Assembly (NCBI GenBank): GCA_964572855.1
Contig: CAZNGF010000005.1
Span: 11,125 to 75,124 of the forward strand
Direction of reading: 5' to 3'
DNA from: CAZNGF01 sp964572855
GTDB taxonomy: Bacteria; Bipolaricaulota; Bipolaricaulia; RBG-16-55-9; JAJCYT01
Length of the DNA: 64,000 nucleotides
How positions within the stretch are numbered: position 1 is the stretch's first letter; every line of letters starts with the position of its first letter. Both the position numbers and the translations under genes were made by a program. Of the stretch, positions 1-7,692 are shown one piece after another. Under the pieces are notes generated by a model. The model was not told where the DNA came from, made no database searches, and saw only the letters and a program-made list of their open reading frames with translations.

Positions 1-38
1 CCGACGACGGCGTTGCGATTGAACTCGGGTCGGCTCAT
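1..38 (-). CDS. Start of an unidentified gene, cut by the window edge
   Basis: An ATG at 38 on the minus strand overlaps the TGA of the preceding menA as ATGA, the coupling arrangement seen repeatedly in this window. Twelve codons are visible (MSRPEFNRNAVV) with no stop before the edge. This is too short to identify. A menaquinone methyltransferase would suit the position after menA, but that is a guess. Confidence 0.45.
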   Translation of the reverse strand, partial: MSRPEFNRNAVV

Positions 39-925
39 GAGAACACCGACTCCAGCACAAGGGAGAGGATCAGCAGCACGCCGAACACCGTGTCGAGTTG
101 CGCAGTCTGGGCATCAGCGTCTTTGGGCAGCTCGCGCGCCATCGTGCCCACCAAACGCAACGCCAGCGGCAGCGAGAACAGCAGCGCCAGTGCCCAGAAG
201 CTGAGCGCGCTAAACAGCATCAGCAGGACGATGCCCAGATAGGCCAGCCCGACGAGCCCGATGTAGAGCCGCAACGCGTTGACCCGCCCCAGCATGATCG
301 CCAGCGTGCGGATGTCTTGCCGTTGGTCGTGCTCGATGTCGCGGATGTTGTTGGCCAGCAGCACGAGCGCGACCAGCGCGCCGAACGGGAGCGAGATCCA
401 GAAGGCATCCCAGCTCAGCGCCCGAGCCTGCACGAAGTACGCCCCCTCGACCATCAGAGGTCCCCACATCAAGAAGACCGACAGTTCGCCGAGCCCTACG
501 TACTTGTACTTGAACGGGGGCGCCGTGTAGAGCACGCTCGCAAGGCCCCCGACCAGCGCCAGCCACAGCACAACCCAGCCGCGCGTCGCGATCAGGTAGG
601 CCCCGATGAGCGCGGCGATGGCGTACAGAATCCAGGAGACGATCAAGACCTGCCGGGGCTCGAGCTTGCCCTCCAGCAACGGATGCGGCCGGTACTGCGC
701 CGTGGACACGTCGGCGCGGTCCACGCCGCTCTGGACGTCGAAGTAGTCGTTGATCAGATTCGTCGCCGCGTGGACGATCACCATCCCGACAAGCGTGAGC
801 GCGTAGAACCACCAGTCGAACGCCCCGTCCACCGAGGCCAGCGCCGCGCCCACGGTCACCGAGATGGCCGACATCGAAAACGACCACGGCCGGCTGGCCA
901 AGAACCAATTCTGATAGGTGCTCAT
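35..925 (-). CDS. menA: UbiA-family prenyltransferase, probably 1,4-dihydroxy-2-naphthoate polyprenyltransferase
   Basis: Integral membrane enzyme that would attach the polyprenyl tail to dihydroxynaphthoate in menaquinone synthesis. The 296-residue product has the first UbiA aspartate motif NLINDYFDVQSGVD near residue 70 and the second, NNIRDIEHDQRQDIRTLA, near residue 190, with about eight hydrophobic segments between and after them. The start is the ATG at 925 with GGAGGAG six bases upstream; an ATG two codons earlier abuts that site. MenA fits better than other UbiA proteins because of the length and the early STYQNWFLASRPWSF segment. It is divergent from the F420 genes and coupled to the truncated gene at the left edge. 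Confidence 0.85.
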   Translation of the reverse strand: MSTYQNWFLASRPWSFSMSAISVTVGAALASVDGAFDWWFYALTLVGMVIVHAATNLINDYFDVQSGVDRADVSTAQYRPHPLLEGKLEPRQVLIVSWILYAIAALIGAYLIATRGWVVLWLALVGGLASVLYTAPPFKYKYVGLGELSVFLMWGPLMVEGAYFVQARALSWDAFWISLPFGALVALVLLANNIRDIEHDQRQDIRTLAIMLGRVNALRLYIGLVGLAYLGIVLLMLFSALSFWALALLFSLPLALRLVGTMARELPKDADAQTAQLDTVFGVLLILSLVLESVFS

Positions 926-1080
926 CGGCATCTCCTCCGCGGGGATTGTATCGTCAGGCCACCGGCCCGCCAATCCAAACGGCCCGGTGGCTGGTGTGCG
1001 GGCTTCTTGATAGCATTTGGGGCATCTTGGGCGGCGCAGGCCGCCAACCATCGAACCGAACGCACGTCAAGGGAGGCCCG

Positions 1081-1731
1081 ATGAAGATCGCAGTTCTGGG
1101 AGGCACGGGACGTCAGGGAAAGGGGCTGGCCATGCGGCTGAGCCGCGCGGGCCATCAAGTCTGGGTCGGCTCGCGCACGGTCGAAAAAGCGCAAACTGCC
1201 GTCGACTCGATGAACGAAGCGCTGGGTGGAGAATCCGGCATCACGCCCGCCGAGAACGCCGAGGCGGCGCGCCAGTCCGAAGTCGTGTTCCTCACGGTCC
1301 CGCACCCGCACGAGTACAGCACGGTCGAGGCGCTCAAGGACGTCTTAAAGGGGAAAACGCTCGTCGACGTCTCGGTCCCGCTCACCAACTACAAGCCGCC
1401 CGTGGCCGACCTGCCCGAGGAGGGCTCGGCCGCCGAGGGTGTCCAGCGCATCGTGGGGGGCGAAACCCCCGTCGTCGCGGCGTTTAAGACCACCTCGGCC
1501 GTGGCCTTGCAGCAAATTGAACAGGCCCCCGAGGCCGACGAGCTCGTCTGCGGCGACCACGACGAGGCCAAGCGACGCGTGCTGGGACTCATCGAGGACA
1601 TCGGCGCGCGGGGCTTCGACGCGGGCCCCTTGCGCAACGCGCGCGCCATGGAGCTCATGACCGCCGTGCTCATCCAACTGGACCAGACCTACAAGAAGCG
1701 CGACATCGGCATCAAGCTCAGCGGCGTATGA
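1081..1731 (+). CDS. npdG: NADPH-dependent F420 reductase (F420H2:NADP+ oxidoreductase)
   Basis: Transfers hydride between NADPH and coenzyme F420. The 216-residue protein opens with a Rossmann motif, MKIAVLGGTGRQGKGLA, followed by the WVGSRTVEKA segment expected to read the NADP phosphate. Later segments (FLTVPHPHEY, DVSVPLTNY, VAAFKTTSAVALQ) are characteristic of this family. The ATG at 1081 follows GGGAGG by five bases; the frame stays open upstream but without a plausible start. Its stop overlaps the start of cofE as ATGA, so the two F420 genes form one unit. Confidence 0.87.
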   Translation: MKIAVLGGTGRQGKGLAMRLSRAGHQVWVGSRTVEKAQTAVDSMNEALGGESGITPAENAEAARQSEVVFLTVPHPHEYSTVEALKDVLKGKTLVDVSVPLTNYKPPVADLPEEGSAAEGVQRIVGGETPVVAAFKTTSAVALQQIEQAPEADELVCGDHDEAKRRVLGLIEDIGARGFDAGPLRNARAMELMTAVLIQLDQTYKKRDIGIKLSGV

Positions 1732-2480
1732 GCCTGGCAATCACCCCTATGGCCGGCTTCCCGCGCCTGGACGGCCCCGCCGACCTGGGCCGCGTCCTGA
1801 TCGACTGCCTGCGCGACAACGCAATCACCCCGCGCGCCGCCGACGTGCTCGTGCTGGCGCACAAGGTCGTTTCCAAGGCCGAGGGACGGGTGATCGACCT
1901 GGAAAAAATTGCACCGTCGCCGCGGGCTCAACAGCTCGCGGCCAAGACCGGCAAAGACCCGCGCATGGTCGAGGTGATCTTGCGCGAGTCCAAGCGCGTC
2001 GTGCGCGCCGCCGGCGGTGTGGTCATCACCGAGAACCGCCTGGGCTTGATCTGCGCCAACGCGGGTGTGGACCGCTCCAACGCGGGGCCGCACCAAGCCG
2101 TCCTGCTGCCCGAGGACCCGGACGCTTCAGCGCGCGCGCTGCGCGCCGCACTCGAGTCCGCCTTTGGCGTCGCCCCGCCGGTCCTGATCGCCGACACGCA
2201 CGGCCGCCCCTGGCGCGAGGGCGCCACGGGCCTGTGCATCGGCCTCAGCGGCATCGACCCGTTCCACGACTATCGCGGGACGCACGACCTTTACGACTAC
2301 GAGATGCAGTCCGAGGTCGAGTGCGTCGCCGACGAACTCTGCGCCGCCGCCACGCTCGTGATGGGCCAGGGCGACGAAGGGATCCCCGCGGCGTTGGTGC
2401 GGGGGCTGACGCTGCCGCTGGACGAAGCATCCAGCGCGCGCCAACTGCTACGAGAGCCGGGGCGCGATCTGTTCCGCTAG
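1728..2480 (+). CDS. cofE: Coenzyme F420-0:L-glutamate ligase
   Basis: Adds glutamate residues to F420-0 using GTP, the last stage of F420 synthesis. The 250-residue length matches stand-alone CofE rather than the two-domain actinobacterial FbiB. Family segments include DVLVLAHKVVSKAEGRVIDL near residue 40, GVVITENRLGLICANAGVD near 100, ADTHGRPWREGATGLCIG near 155, and CVADELCAAATLVMGQ near 200. It is translationally coupled to npdG. No other F420 synthesis gene (cofC, cofD, fbiC) is in the window. Confidence 0.9.
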   Translation: MSLAITPMAGFPRLDGPADLGRVLIDCLRDNAITPRAADVLVLAHKVVSKAEGRVIDLEKIAPSPRAQQLAAKTGKDPRMVEVILRESKRVVRAAGGVVITENRLGLICANAGVDRSNAGPHQAVLLPEDPDASARALRAALESAFGVAPPVLIADTHGRPWREGATGLCIGLSGIDPFHDYRGTHDLYDYEMQSEVECVADELCAAATLVMGQGDEGIPAALVRGLTLPLDEASSARQLLREPGRDLFR

Positions 2481-2534
2481 ACGGCGCCATGGACACTGGT
2501 CTGGGCTCAGCAATCGAGTCCTCAAGGAACGCCG

Positions 2535-2879
2535 CTAATGACCCAGAACGGAACCCTTCTCCTCGGGTTCCATCGTGATCTTCACGGGCACACGGACGCC
2601 GGGACCCACCGAGATATTCGGGACGCGCTGCGTTTTCATGCCCTCCATGGTGCCTTCAAGTTCGTAGATCGCCGGCACGAGGTTCGTGAATTGGGCCACG
2701 CCATTGGCGTCGCTGACCGACGTTTGATCGTGGGACAGGTTAGGGGACGAGAGGACCAGGACGACACCGGGTAGGACGTCGCCATCCTCGGTCGTCACCT
2801 CGACTCGGATCGTCCCGGTCGTGCTGTCGATGAAGAGCGCGCTTGCCCCCAACAATGTAGCAAAGATCGACCTTAACAA
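2535..2879 (-). CDS. Small secreted carboxypeptidase-regulatory-like domain protein, possibly a fragment
   Basis: About 85 residues (TGTIRVEVTTEDGDVLPGV to VPVKITMEP) read as one carboxypeptidase-regulatory-like beta-sandwich, the type that often begins large outer-membrane receptors. A TTG at 2879 would give a short signal peptide (MLRSIFATLLGASALF), but no ribosome site precedes it. The open frame extends further right into the divergent aldo-keto reductase, so the start is uncertain. The product stops right after the domain where related proteins usually continue, which suggests a truncated gene, though single-domain secreted versions exist. Confidence 0.45.
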   Translation of the reverse strand: MLRSIFATLLGASALFIDSTTGTIRVEVTTEDGDVLPGVVLVLSSPNLSHDQTSVSDANGVAQFTNLVPAIYELEGTMEGMKTQRVPNISVGPGVRVPVKITMEPEEKGSVLGH

Positions 2880-2994
2880 ACAAGCGAAGGCCGCGCGTGT
2901 TGTGTCGCGCGTGGTCGCGGCGTACGATTTCCCGGTGCGGTCGCGGCCGGGTGCGCGAGGCGTCCCCGCTGCCCCGACGAAAGGAGTGCTGCGC

Positions 2995-3843
2995 ATGTCC
3001 CACGTTCCCAACATCCCCCTCAACGACGGCCACAAGATTCCGCAGCTCGGTTTCGGGGTGTTTCTCATCGAACCCAAAGGGACCGAACGAGCCGTGAGTC
3101 AGGCGCTGGAGATCGGTTACCGCCACATCGATACGGCTCAAATGTACGGAAACGAACGCGAGGTCGGCGCGGCCGTGCGCGCCTCGGGTCTGCGGCGCGA
3201 GGACGTGTATGTCACCAGCAAGCTCAACAACGGCTTCCACCGGCCCGACGACGCGCGCCGGGCGTTTGGCGCCACGCTGGGTGAGTTGGGCTTCGACTAC
3301 GTGGACTTATTTCTGATCCACTGGCCGCTGCCCACGCTCTACGACGGCGACTTCGTCTCGACCTGGAAGGTGTTGGAGGGGTTCAAGCAAGACGGCCGCG
3401 CCCGCTCGATCGGGGTCTCGAATTTCCAGACCGCCCACCTCGATCGGCTGCGGGACGAGACAAGCGTCGTCCCGGCCGTAAACCAGATCGAGGCACACCC
3501 CTACTTCGCCAACGACGCCGTGCGCGCCCGAAACCGCGAGGCGGGGATCGTCACCGAGGCGTGGTCGCCGATCGCGCGCGGGAAGGTGCTCGACGACCCC
3601 GCGCTCAACGAAATCGCGGGCAAGCACGGCAAGACTGCTGCCCAAATCGCGCTCCGCTGGCACCTCCAGCGCGGGGGCGTCATTTTCCCCAAAACCACGA
3701 GTCCTGATCGCATGAAGGAGAACATCGCGCTGTTCGACTTCGAGCTGAGCGCCGAGGAGATGCGCGCCATCGACGCGCTCGACGCGGGCGAGGACGGGCG
3801 CATCGGCCCCAACCCCGACACGTTCGACTACGTACCGGAATAG
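2995..3843 (+). CDS. Aldo/keto reductase
   Basis: NADPH-dependent carbonyl reductase with a cytoplasmic TIM-barrel fold, 282 residues. The catalytic tetrad is visible as Asp46 and Tyr51 (DTAQMYGNE), Lys76 (VTSKLN) and His109 (FLIHWPLP). The cofactor end is present as SIGVSNF and IFPKTTSPDRMKENI. The N-terminus (VPNIPLNDGHKIPQLGFG) resembles 2,5-diketo-D-gluconate reductases. The ATG at 2995 follows AAGGAG by eight bases; an upstream open frame is not coding. The substrate cannot be told from sequence. Confidence 0.88.
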   Translation: MSHVPNIPLNDGHKIPQLGFGVFLIEPKGTERAVSQALEIGYRHIDTAQMYGNEREVGAAVRASGLRREDVYVTSKLNNGFHRPDDARRAFGATLGELGFDYVDLFLIHWPLPTLYDGDFVSTWKVLEGFKQDGRARSIGVSNFQTAHLDRLRDETSVVPAVNQIEAHPYFANDAVRARNREAGIVTEAWSPIARGKVLDDPALNEIAGKHGKTAAQIALRWHLQRGGVIFPKTTSPDRMKENIALFDFELSAEEMRAIDALDAGEDGRIGPNPDTFDYVPE

Positions 3844-3883
3844 GCTCAAGCGCACCCGTTGCGCTCCAAAGCGCGCGGCCGAT

Positions 3884-4382
3884 ATGGACTACGCGATTGG
3901 CAACGTCACCATCGACGACCTGGTGTTTCACGACGGGGAGACGCGCATGGGCACGCCCGGCGGCAACGCCGTGGGCCTGCGCGTGTAGGACGCGCAGGCA
4001 GGCTTGGTCGCGGCGGCGGGACCGGATTATCCCGTCCGCGACCTGGAAGCGCTTGGGGTCGACACGCGCTGGCTCGAGCGCGGCCACGAACGGTCGCTGC
4101 GCAACTGGGGCCTCGTGGACGCGGTCAGCAAGCTCTACGTGCTGGGCTGCGGGGACTCCTACTGCGCGGGCCGAGCCGGACGCCAGTTCGTCTCGAAACA
4201 CACCGGCCGCGAATGCGAAGCCCGCTACGCGCTGGAGTTCTCGTCCTCCCTGGCCGAAACGCTGCCCGCCAACGCGCTGGTCGTCGGCGTGTCCAACTCC
4301 GGCACCGTGACGCGCACCGTGGAGGGCGTCGCGCGCGCCAGAGCGAAGGGCGCCCACACGTTGGGATTGACCGCCGATCCTG
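3884..4382 (+). pseudogene. Broken chimera of a PfkB-type sugar kinase and a SIS-domain sugar isomerase
   Basis: From the ATG at 3884 the frame reads as a PfkB-kinase N-terminus (YAIGNVTIDDLVF, then TRMGTPGGNAVGLRV), hits an in-frame TAG at 3986-3988, and resumes in the same frame with GLVAAAGPDYPV and LGVDTRW. Near 4105 it passes directly into a SIS domain (LYVLGCGDSYCAG, then VVGVSNSGTVTRTVEGVA) and loses family character after LGLTADP near 4380. The likely history is a deletion that fused two neighbouring sugar-metabolism genes, plus a nonsense mutation. It is not expected to make a functional product. Confidence 0.75.
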
Positions 4383-4584
4383 TTATCTCGCCCAGGCGCG
4401 CTGCACGGCCTTCCTCGGGTTCGACGATCCGAAGCGCCAACGGGTCAATTTCAGGCAGATCTTCGAGTCCGAGAGCGCGTCGGGCACATAGACCTCTCCG
4501 GCAGGTGCGGTCAACGCGCCTTTGCTGTCACGTTCCATCTCGGGCCGCTTACCATGACGCCATCAGTCTTAGGGGGTTGTGACC
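4383..4584. other. Non-coding remainder before the DUF885 gene
   Basis: No complete gene is visible. On the minus strand a 51-codon open frame (4538 to 4383) and an overlapping frame containing LEDLPEIDPLALRIVEPEEG have protein-like composition, suggesting another gene relic that I could not identify. The last bases supply the ribosome site of the next gene (AGGGGG at 4571). Confidence 0.4.
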
Positions 4585-6441
4585 ATGTCCCGAGAGGTGT
4601 TGCTGATCGCGCTGGCCGCCGCGCTGCTGGTCGGCGCCGCTATCTGGCTGTTGCCGTCCGGTTCGCCTGATGAATCAACCGCGTCGGTCGAGCCGCAGGC
4701 GACCGCAGCGCTGGCGCAGGATGCCAGCGCGTTCCATGAGTCCTTCTTCCGCGACTGGGTGAGCCGTCACCCCGAATGGTCCGGCCAGTTGCGCCTGTTC
4801 GGGGATCGGCCCGACCCGCTGGGCGACCAATTGGATGACCTGTCCGTCGAGGCGCGGGCAACCGAATTCGACTTCCTGCGCCGGGGCCTTGCCCAACTGC
4901 GCGCGCTGGACCGGGACACCCAGACCAGGCAGGAACGTCTCACCACCGACATCATGGCCTGGCACCTGGACGACCGGCTCCGGGAGGAGGCCTACGTCCT
5001 CTACGACTACCCCGTCAACCAGCTCTTCGGCGTGCAAAACGATCTTATCCAGCTCATGACCGACATCCACGCGCTCAACTACCCTGAGGACGCCCGCCAC
5101 TACGTCGCGCGCCTGAGCAAGGTGGACGAGAAGTTCGAACAACTCATCCAGAGCCTGGAGCGACGCAAGGCGATCGGCAACATCCTGCCCCGCACCCTGC
5201 TCGAGAAGGTCATCGCGGGCGTGCGCGGCTTCGTCGATCAGCCACCCGAGGCCAACCCGCTTGCCGAGACGTACGCCGCACGCCTGGCCGAGCTGGAGGG
5301 TCTGGAGACCAGCGAACGCAACGCGCTCCAGACGGCCGTGTTGCGCGAGGTCGAGGCCACGGTGTACCCGGCCTACCGGGATCTCCTGGCGTATCTGGAG
5401 TCCGAGCTGTTGCCGGCTGCGCCCGGCGACGGCGCCGTGGGCATCTGGCGGCTGCCGGAGGGCGAGGCCTACTACGCCCAGCGGTTGCGCCACCACACCA
5501 CCACCGATCTCACGCCCGAGGCGGTGCACCAATTGGGCCTGAGCGAGGTCGAGCGCATCCAGGCCGAGATGCAGCCGCTGTTCGCCGAAATCGGCATCCA
5601 GGGGGGCCAACCGTTCGCGCAGCAAATGCGCGCCTACTGGCAGCGGACGTTCGGAGACGCGGAACTGCGCTACCCCAGCACTGACGCTGGCCGACATCAG
5701 GCGCTGGCCGACTACGCCGCGCTCATCCAGGAGGCCAACGACAACCTGGGCGCCGTCTTCGACGCCGTGCCCGAAGCCAAGATCCGCGTCAAAGCCGTAC
5801 CGCCCAACCAAGAGGCGACCTCGCCGGGCGCGTACTACATCCCGCCCAGCCTGGACGGCTCGCGGCCCGGGACGTTCTACGTCAACCTGGCCCACCTGCC
5901 GATCAAGCCCAAGATGCCCACGCTCGCCTACCACGAGGGCATTCCGGGCCACCACTTCCAGCTCGCGCTCCAGCAGGAACAGGATACCCTCTCCACCTTC
6001 CAAAAAGTCAGCACGTTCACCGCGCACGCCGAGGGGTGGGCGCTCTACGCCGAAAAGCTGGCCCGCGAACAGGGGTTCTACAAGACCGTCCACAGCAGGA
6101 TCGAGAACCTCTGGTCCGAGCTGTTCCGCGCCGGGCGATTGGTCGTTGACACAGGCATCCACTACAAGCGCTGGTCGCGCGGCGAGGCGCTCGACTTCTA
6201 CAGCCGCGCGCTGGGCACGCCCATCCCCGGCGAGATCGACCGCTACATCGCCTGGCCCGGACAAGCTGCCTCTTACAAAGTGGGCGAACTCAAGATCCTG
6301 GCGCTGCGGGATCGCGCTCGCAGCGCGTTGGGTGAGCGTTTCGACATTCGAGCATTCCACAACGTGATCCTCAACGGCGGCGGGATGCCGCTCTCGATTC
6401 TAGAACGCGTCGTGGACGACTACATCCGGGCCAATCGGTAG
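4585..6441 (+). CDS. Membrane-anchored or secreted DUF885 family protein, putative metallopeptidase
   Basis: 618 residues beginning with a hydrophobic segment (LLIALAAALLVGAAIWLL) that is either an uncleaved anchor or a signal peptide, so the body should be extracytoplasmic. The DUF885 hallmark HEGIPGHH lies near residues 450-457 and is followed near 480 by HAEGWALYAEKLA. This is the HExxH-like arrangement proposed to bind metal in the family. Activity has rarely been shown for this family, so peptidase is inferred. The ATG at 4585 has AGGGGG eight bases upstream; a GTG six bases earlier is the alternative. Confidence 0.85.
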   Translation: MSREVLLIALAAALLVGAAIWLLPSGSPDESTASVEPQATAALAQDASAFHESFFRDWVSRHPEWSGQLRLFGDRPDPLGDQLDDLSVEARATEFDFLRRGLAQLRALDRDTQTRQERLTTDIMAWHLDDRLREEAYVLYDYPVNQLFGVQNDLIQLMTDIHALNYPEDARHYVARLSKVDEKFEQLIQSLERRKAIGNILPRTLLEKVIAGVRGFVDQPPEANPLAETYAARLAELEGLETSERNALQTAVLREVEATVYPAYRDLLAYLESELLPAAPGDGAVGIWRLPEGEAYYAQRLRHHTTTDLTPEAVHQLGLSEVERIQAEMQPLFAEIGIQGGQPFAQQMRAYWQRTFGDAELRYPSTDAGRHQALADYAALIQEANDNLGAVFDAVPEAKIRVKAVPPNQEATSPGAYYIPPSLDGSRPGTFYVNLAHLPIKPKMPTLAYHEGIPGHHFQLALQQEQDTLSTFQKVSTFTAHAEGWALYAEKLAREQGFYKTVHSRIENLWSELFRAGRLVVDTGIHYKRWSRGEALDFYSRALGTPIPGEIDRYIAWPGQAASYKVGELKILALRDRARSALGERFDIRAFHNVILNGGGMPLSILERVVDDYIRANR

Positions 6442-6452
6442 GTGGTCGGGAT

Positions 6453-7013
6453 TCAGCGGCCAAGCCGGCCGCGCAGCCGACGGAAGGGCGACCCTTCGGC
6501 CTGGAGATGGGGCGAGTAGAGCTTGTTGACCATGCGCACGTCCTGCACGGAGATGAACGCGTGCGGATGGTGCTGCTCGACGATCTGGCGCAGGCGATTC
6601 ATATGCTTGCGCTTGATCAGCACGACCAACAGGCGCACCTTGCCGCTCATGCCGGTTGCGGTCACGCTGGTCACGCCAAAGTGATGCGCGCGTAGGTAGT
6701 TGACCAAGTCGTGCGCGTCGTCCTCGGTGATGATCTGGACGCTCAGCATGCCCATCGCGATTTTCTCCTCGATCCAGAGCCCCACCACGCTTCCGGTCGC
6801 AAAACCACCGGCGAACGCCAGATAGCTCGTCAGGTCGTTCAGGTTCTGCATCACCTGCCCCAGCGCGAACAGGAACACGAGCACCTCGAAAAAACCCACC
6901 ACGGCCGCCGGCAGCTTCAGGCCGCGCGAGACGAACACGACGCGGATCGTGCCGAAGGTCAGGTGTAACACCTCGGCCAGAAAGATGAGGAGGGGAAAGA
7001 GCGCGTCGGGCAT
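6453..7013 (-). CDS. UPF0316 / DUF2179 family membrane protein
   Basis: 186 residues. The first 85 form about three transmembrane segments (LFPLLIFLAEVLHLTFG, VVGFFEVLVFLFALG, then a glycine-rich third). The rest is a soluble DUF2179-type alpha/beta domain (VQIITEDDAHDLVNYL to ISVQDVRMVNKLYS). The family has no established function. AAGGAG lies eight bases before the ATG. It is convergent with the DUF885 gene, with eleven bases between their stops. Confidence 0.82.
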   Translation of the reverse strand: MPDALFPLLIFLAEVLHLTFGTIRVVFVSRGLKLPAAVVGFFEVLVFLFALGQVMQNLNDLTSYLAFAGGFATGSVVGLWIEEKIAMGMLSVQIITEDDAHDLVNYLRAHHFGVTSVTATGMSGKVRLLVVLIKRKHMNRLRQIVEQHHPHAFISVQDVRMVNKLYSPHLQAEGSPFRRLRGRLGR

Positions 7014-7096
7014 GGCGGTTGCTCCTTGGCCGGGAAGGCCGGCTCGGCCCCGTCACCGTGAGCGCGACGGGGCCGGCTTGGGACTCGTGGGGAGGG

Positions 7097-7504
7097 CTAG
7101 CCTGCCAGCGCCGCCGCGCCGGCCAGGGCCACCGTCCGGTCGTCCTCCACCGTGCTGCCCGAGACGCCGATGCCGCCCACCACCGCGCCGTTGGCGTCTT
7201 TCAGGGGCACGCCGCCGGGGAACGTGATCAGGCCGTCGTTGGAGTGCTCGATCCCGTAGAGCGCGCCTCCGGGCTGGGACAGCTCCCCGATCTGCTCCGT
7301 GGCCATGTCGAAGAACCGGGCGGTCCTGGCCTTCTTGAGCGCGATGTCGATCGACCCCAGCCAGGCGCCGTCCATGCGCGCAAACGCCTTCAGGTTAGCG
7401 CCCGCGTCGACCACGGCGATGTCCATTGACACGCCCAGTTGGCGGGCCTTTGCCTCCGCGGCGTCCAGAACCGCGCGTGCCTGCTGTAACGTGATGTCGC
7501 TCAT
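7097..7504 (-). CDS. GlcG/HbpS family protein (DUF336)
   Basis: 135-residue cytoplasmic protein. The family segments are present: MDIAVVDAGANLKAFARMDG near residue 30, GALYGIEHSNDGLITFPGGV near 80, and VVGGIGVSGSTVEDDRTVA near the C-terminus. Members include heme-binding HbpS and GlcG of glycolate operons; neither context is present here, so the ligand is unknown. The ATG at 7504 has GAGGGTG upstream and suits better than the GTG at 7513, which overlaps that site. Confidence 0.83.
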   Translation of the reverse strand: MSDITLQQARAVLDAAEAKARQLGVSMDIAVVDAGANLKAFARMDGAWLGSIDIALKKARTARFFDMATEQIGELSQPGGALYGIEHSNDGLITFPGGVPLKDANGAVVGGIGVSGSTVEDDRTVALAGAAALAG

Positions 7505-7604
7505 TCGAATCACCCTCGTTGCTTTGGTTGCCCCTTGTTTTAGAGGGGGAACGGCACGCCCGCAATGTGGGATGAGCGGTTCCTCTTTCGAGGGGGAGGG
7601 ACGG

Positions 7605-7638
7605 AAGCGCGCCGGCGGCCTAAGCCGCCGACGCGCTT
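7605..7638. terminator. Strong hairpin between the GlcG-like gene and the solute-binding protein gene
   Basis: Fifteen-base arms (7605-7619 and 7624-7638) pair with one mismatch around a CTAA loop. It follows the stop of the minus-strand solute-binding protein gene at 7693. No clear U-run follows on either strand, so it may be a transcript-end stabiliser rather than an intrinsic terminator. Confidence 0.6.
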
Positions 7639-7692
7639 GCTCGTTCGTCTTTCTGCTGCCGGCCTAGGCGGGCCGACAGCGGCTGTCTCCGT

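Noticed and set aside
2821..2994. N-terminal extension of the aldo-keto reductase
   Set aside because: The extension has no similarity to the family, and a good ribosome site precedes the ATG at 2995.
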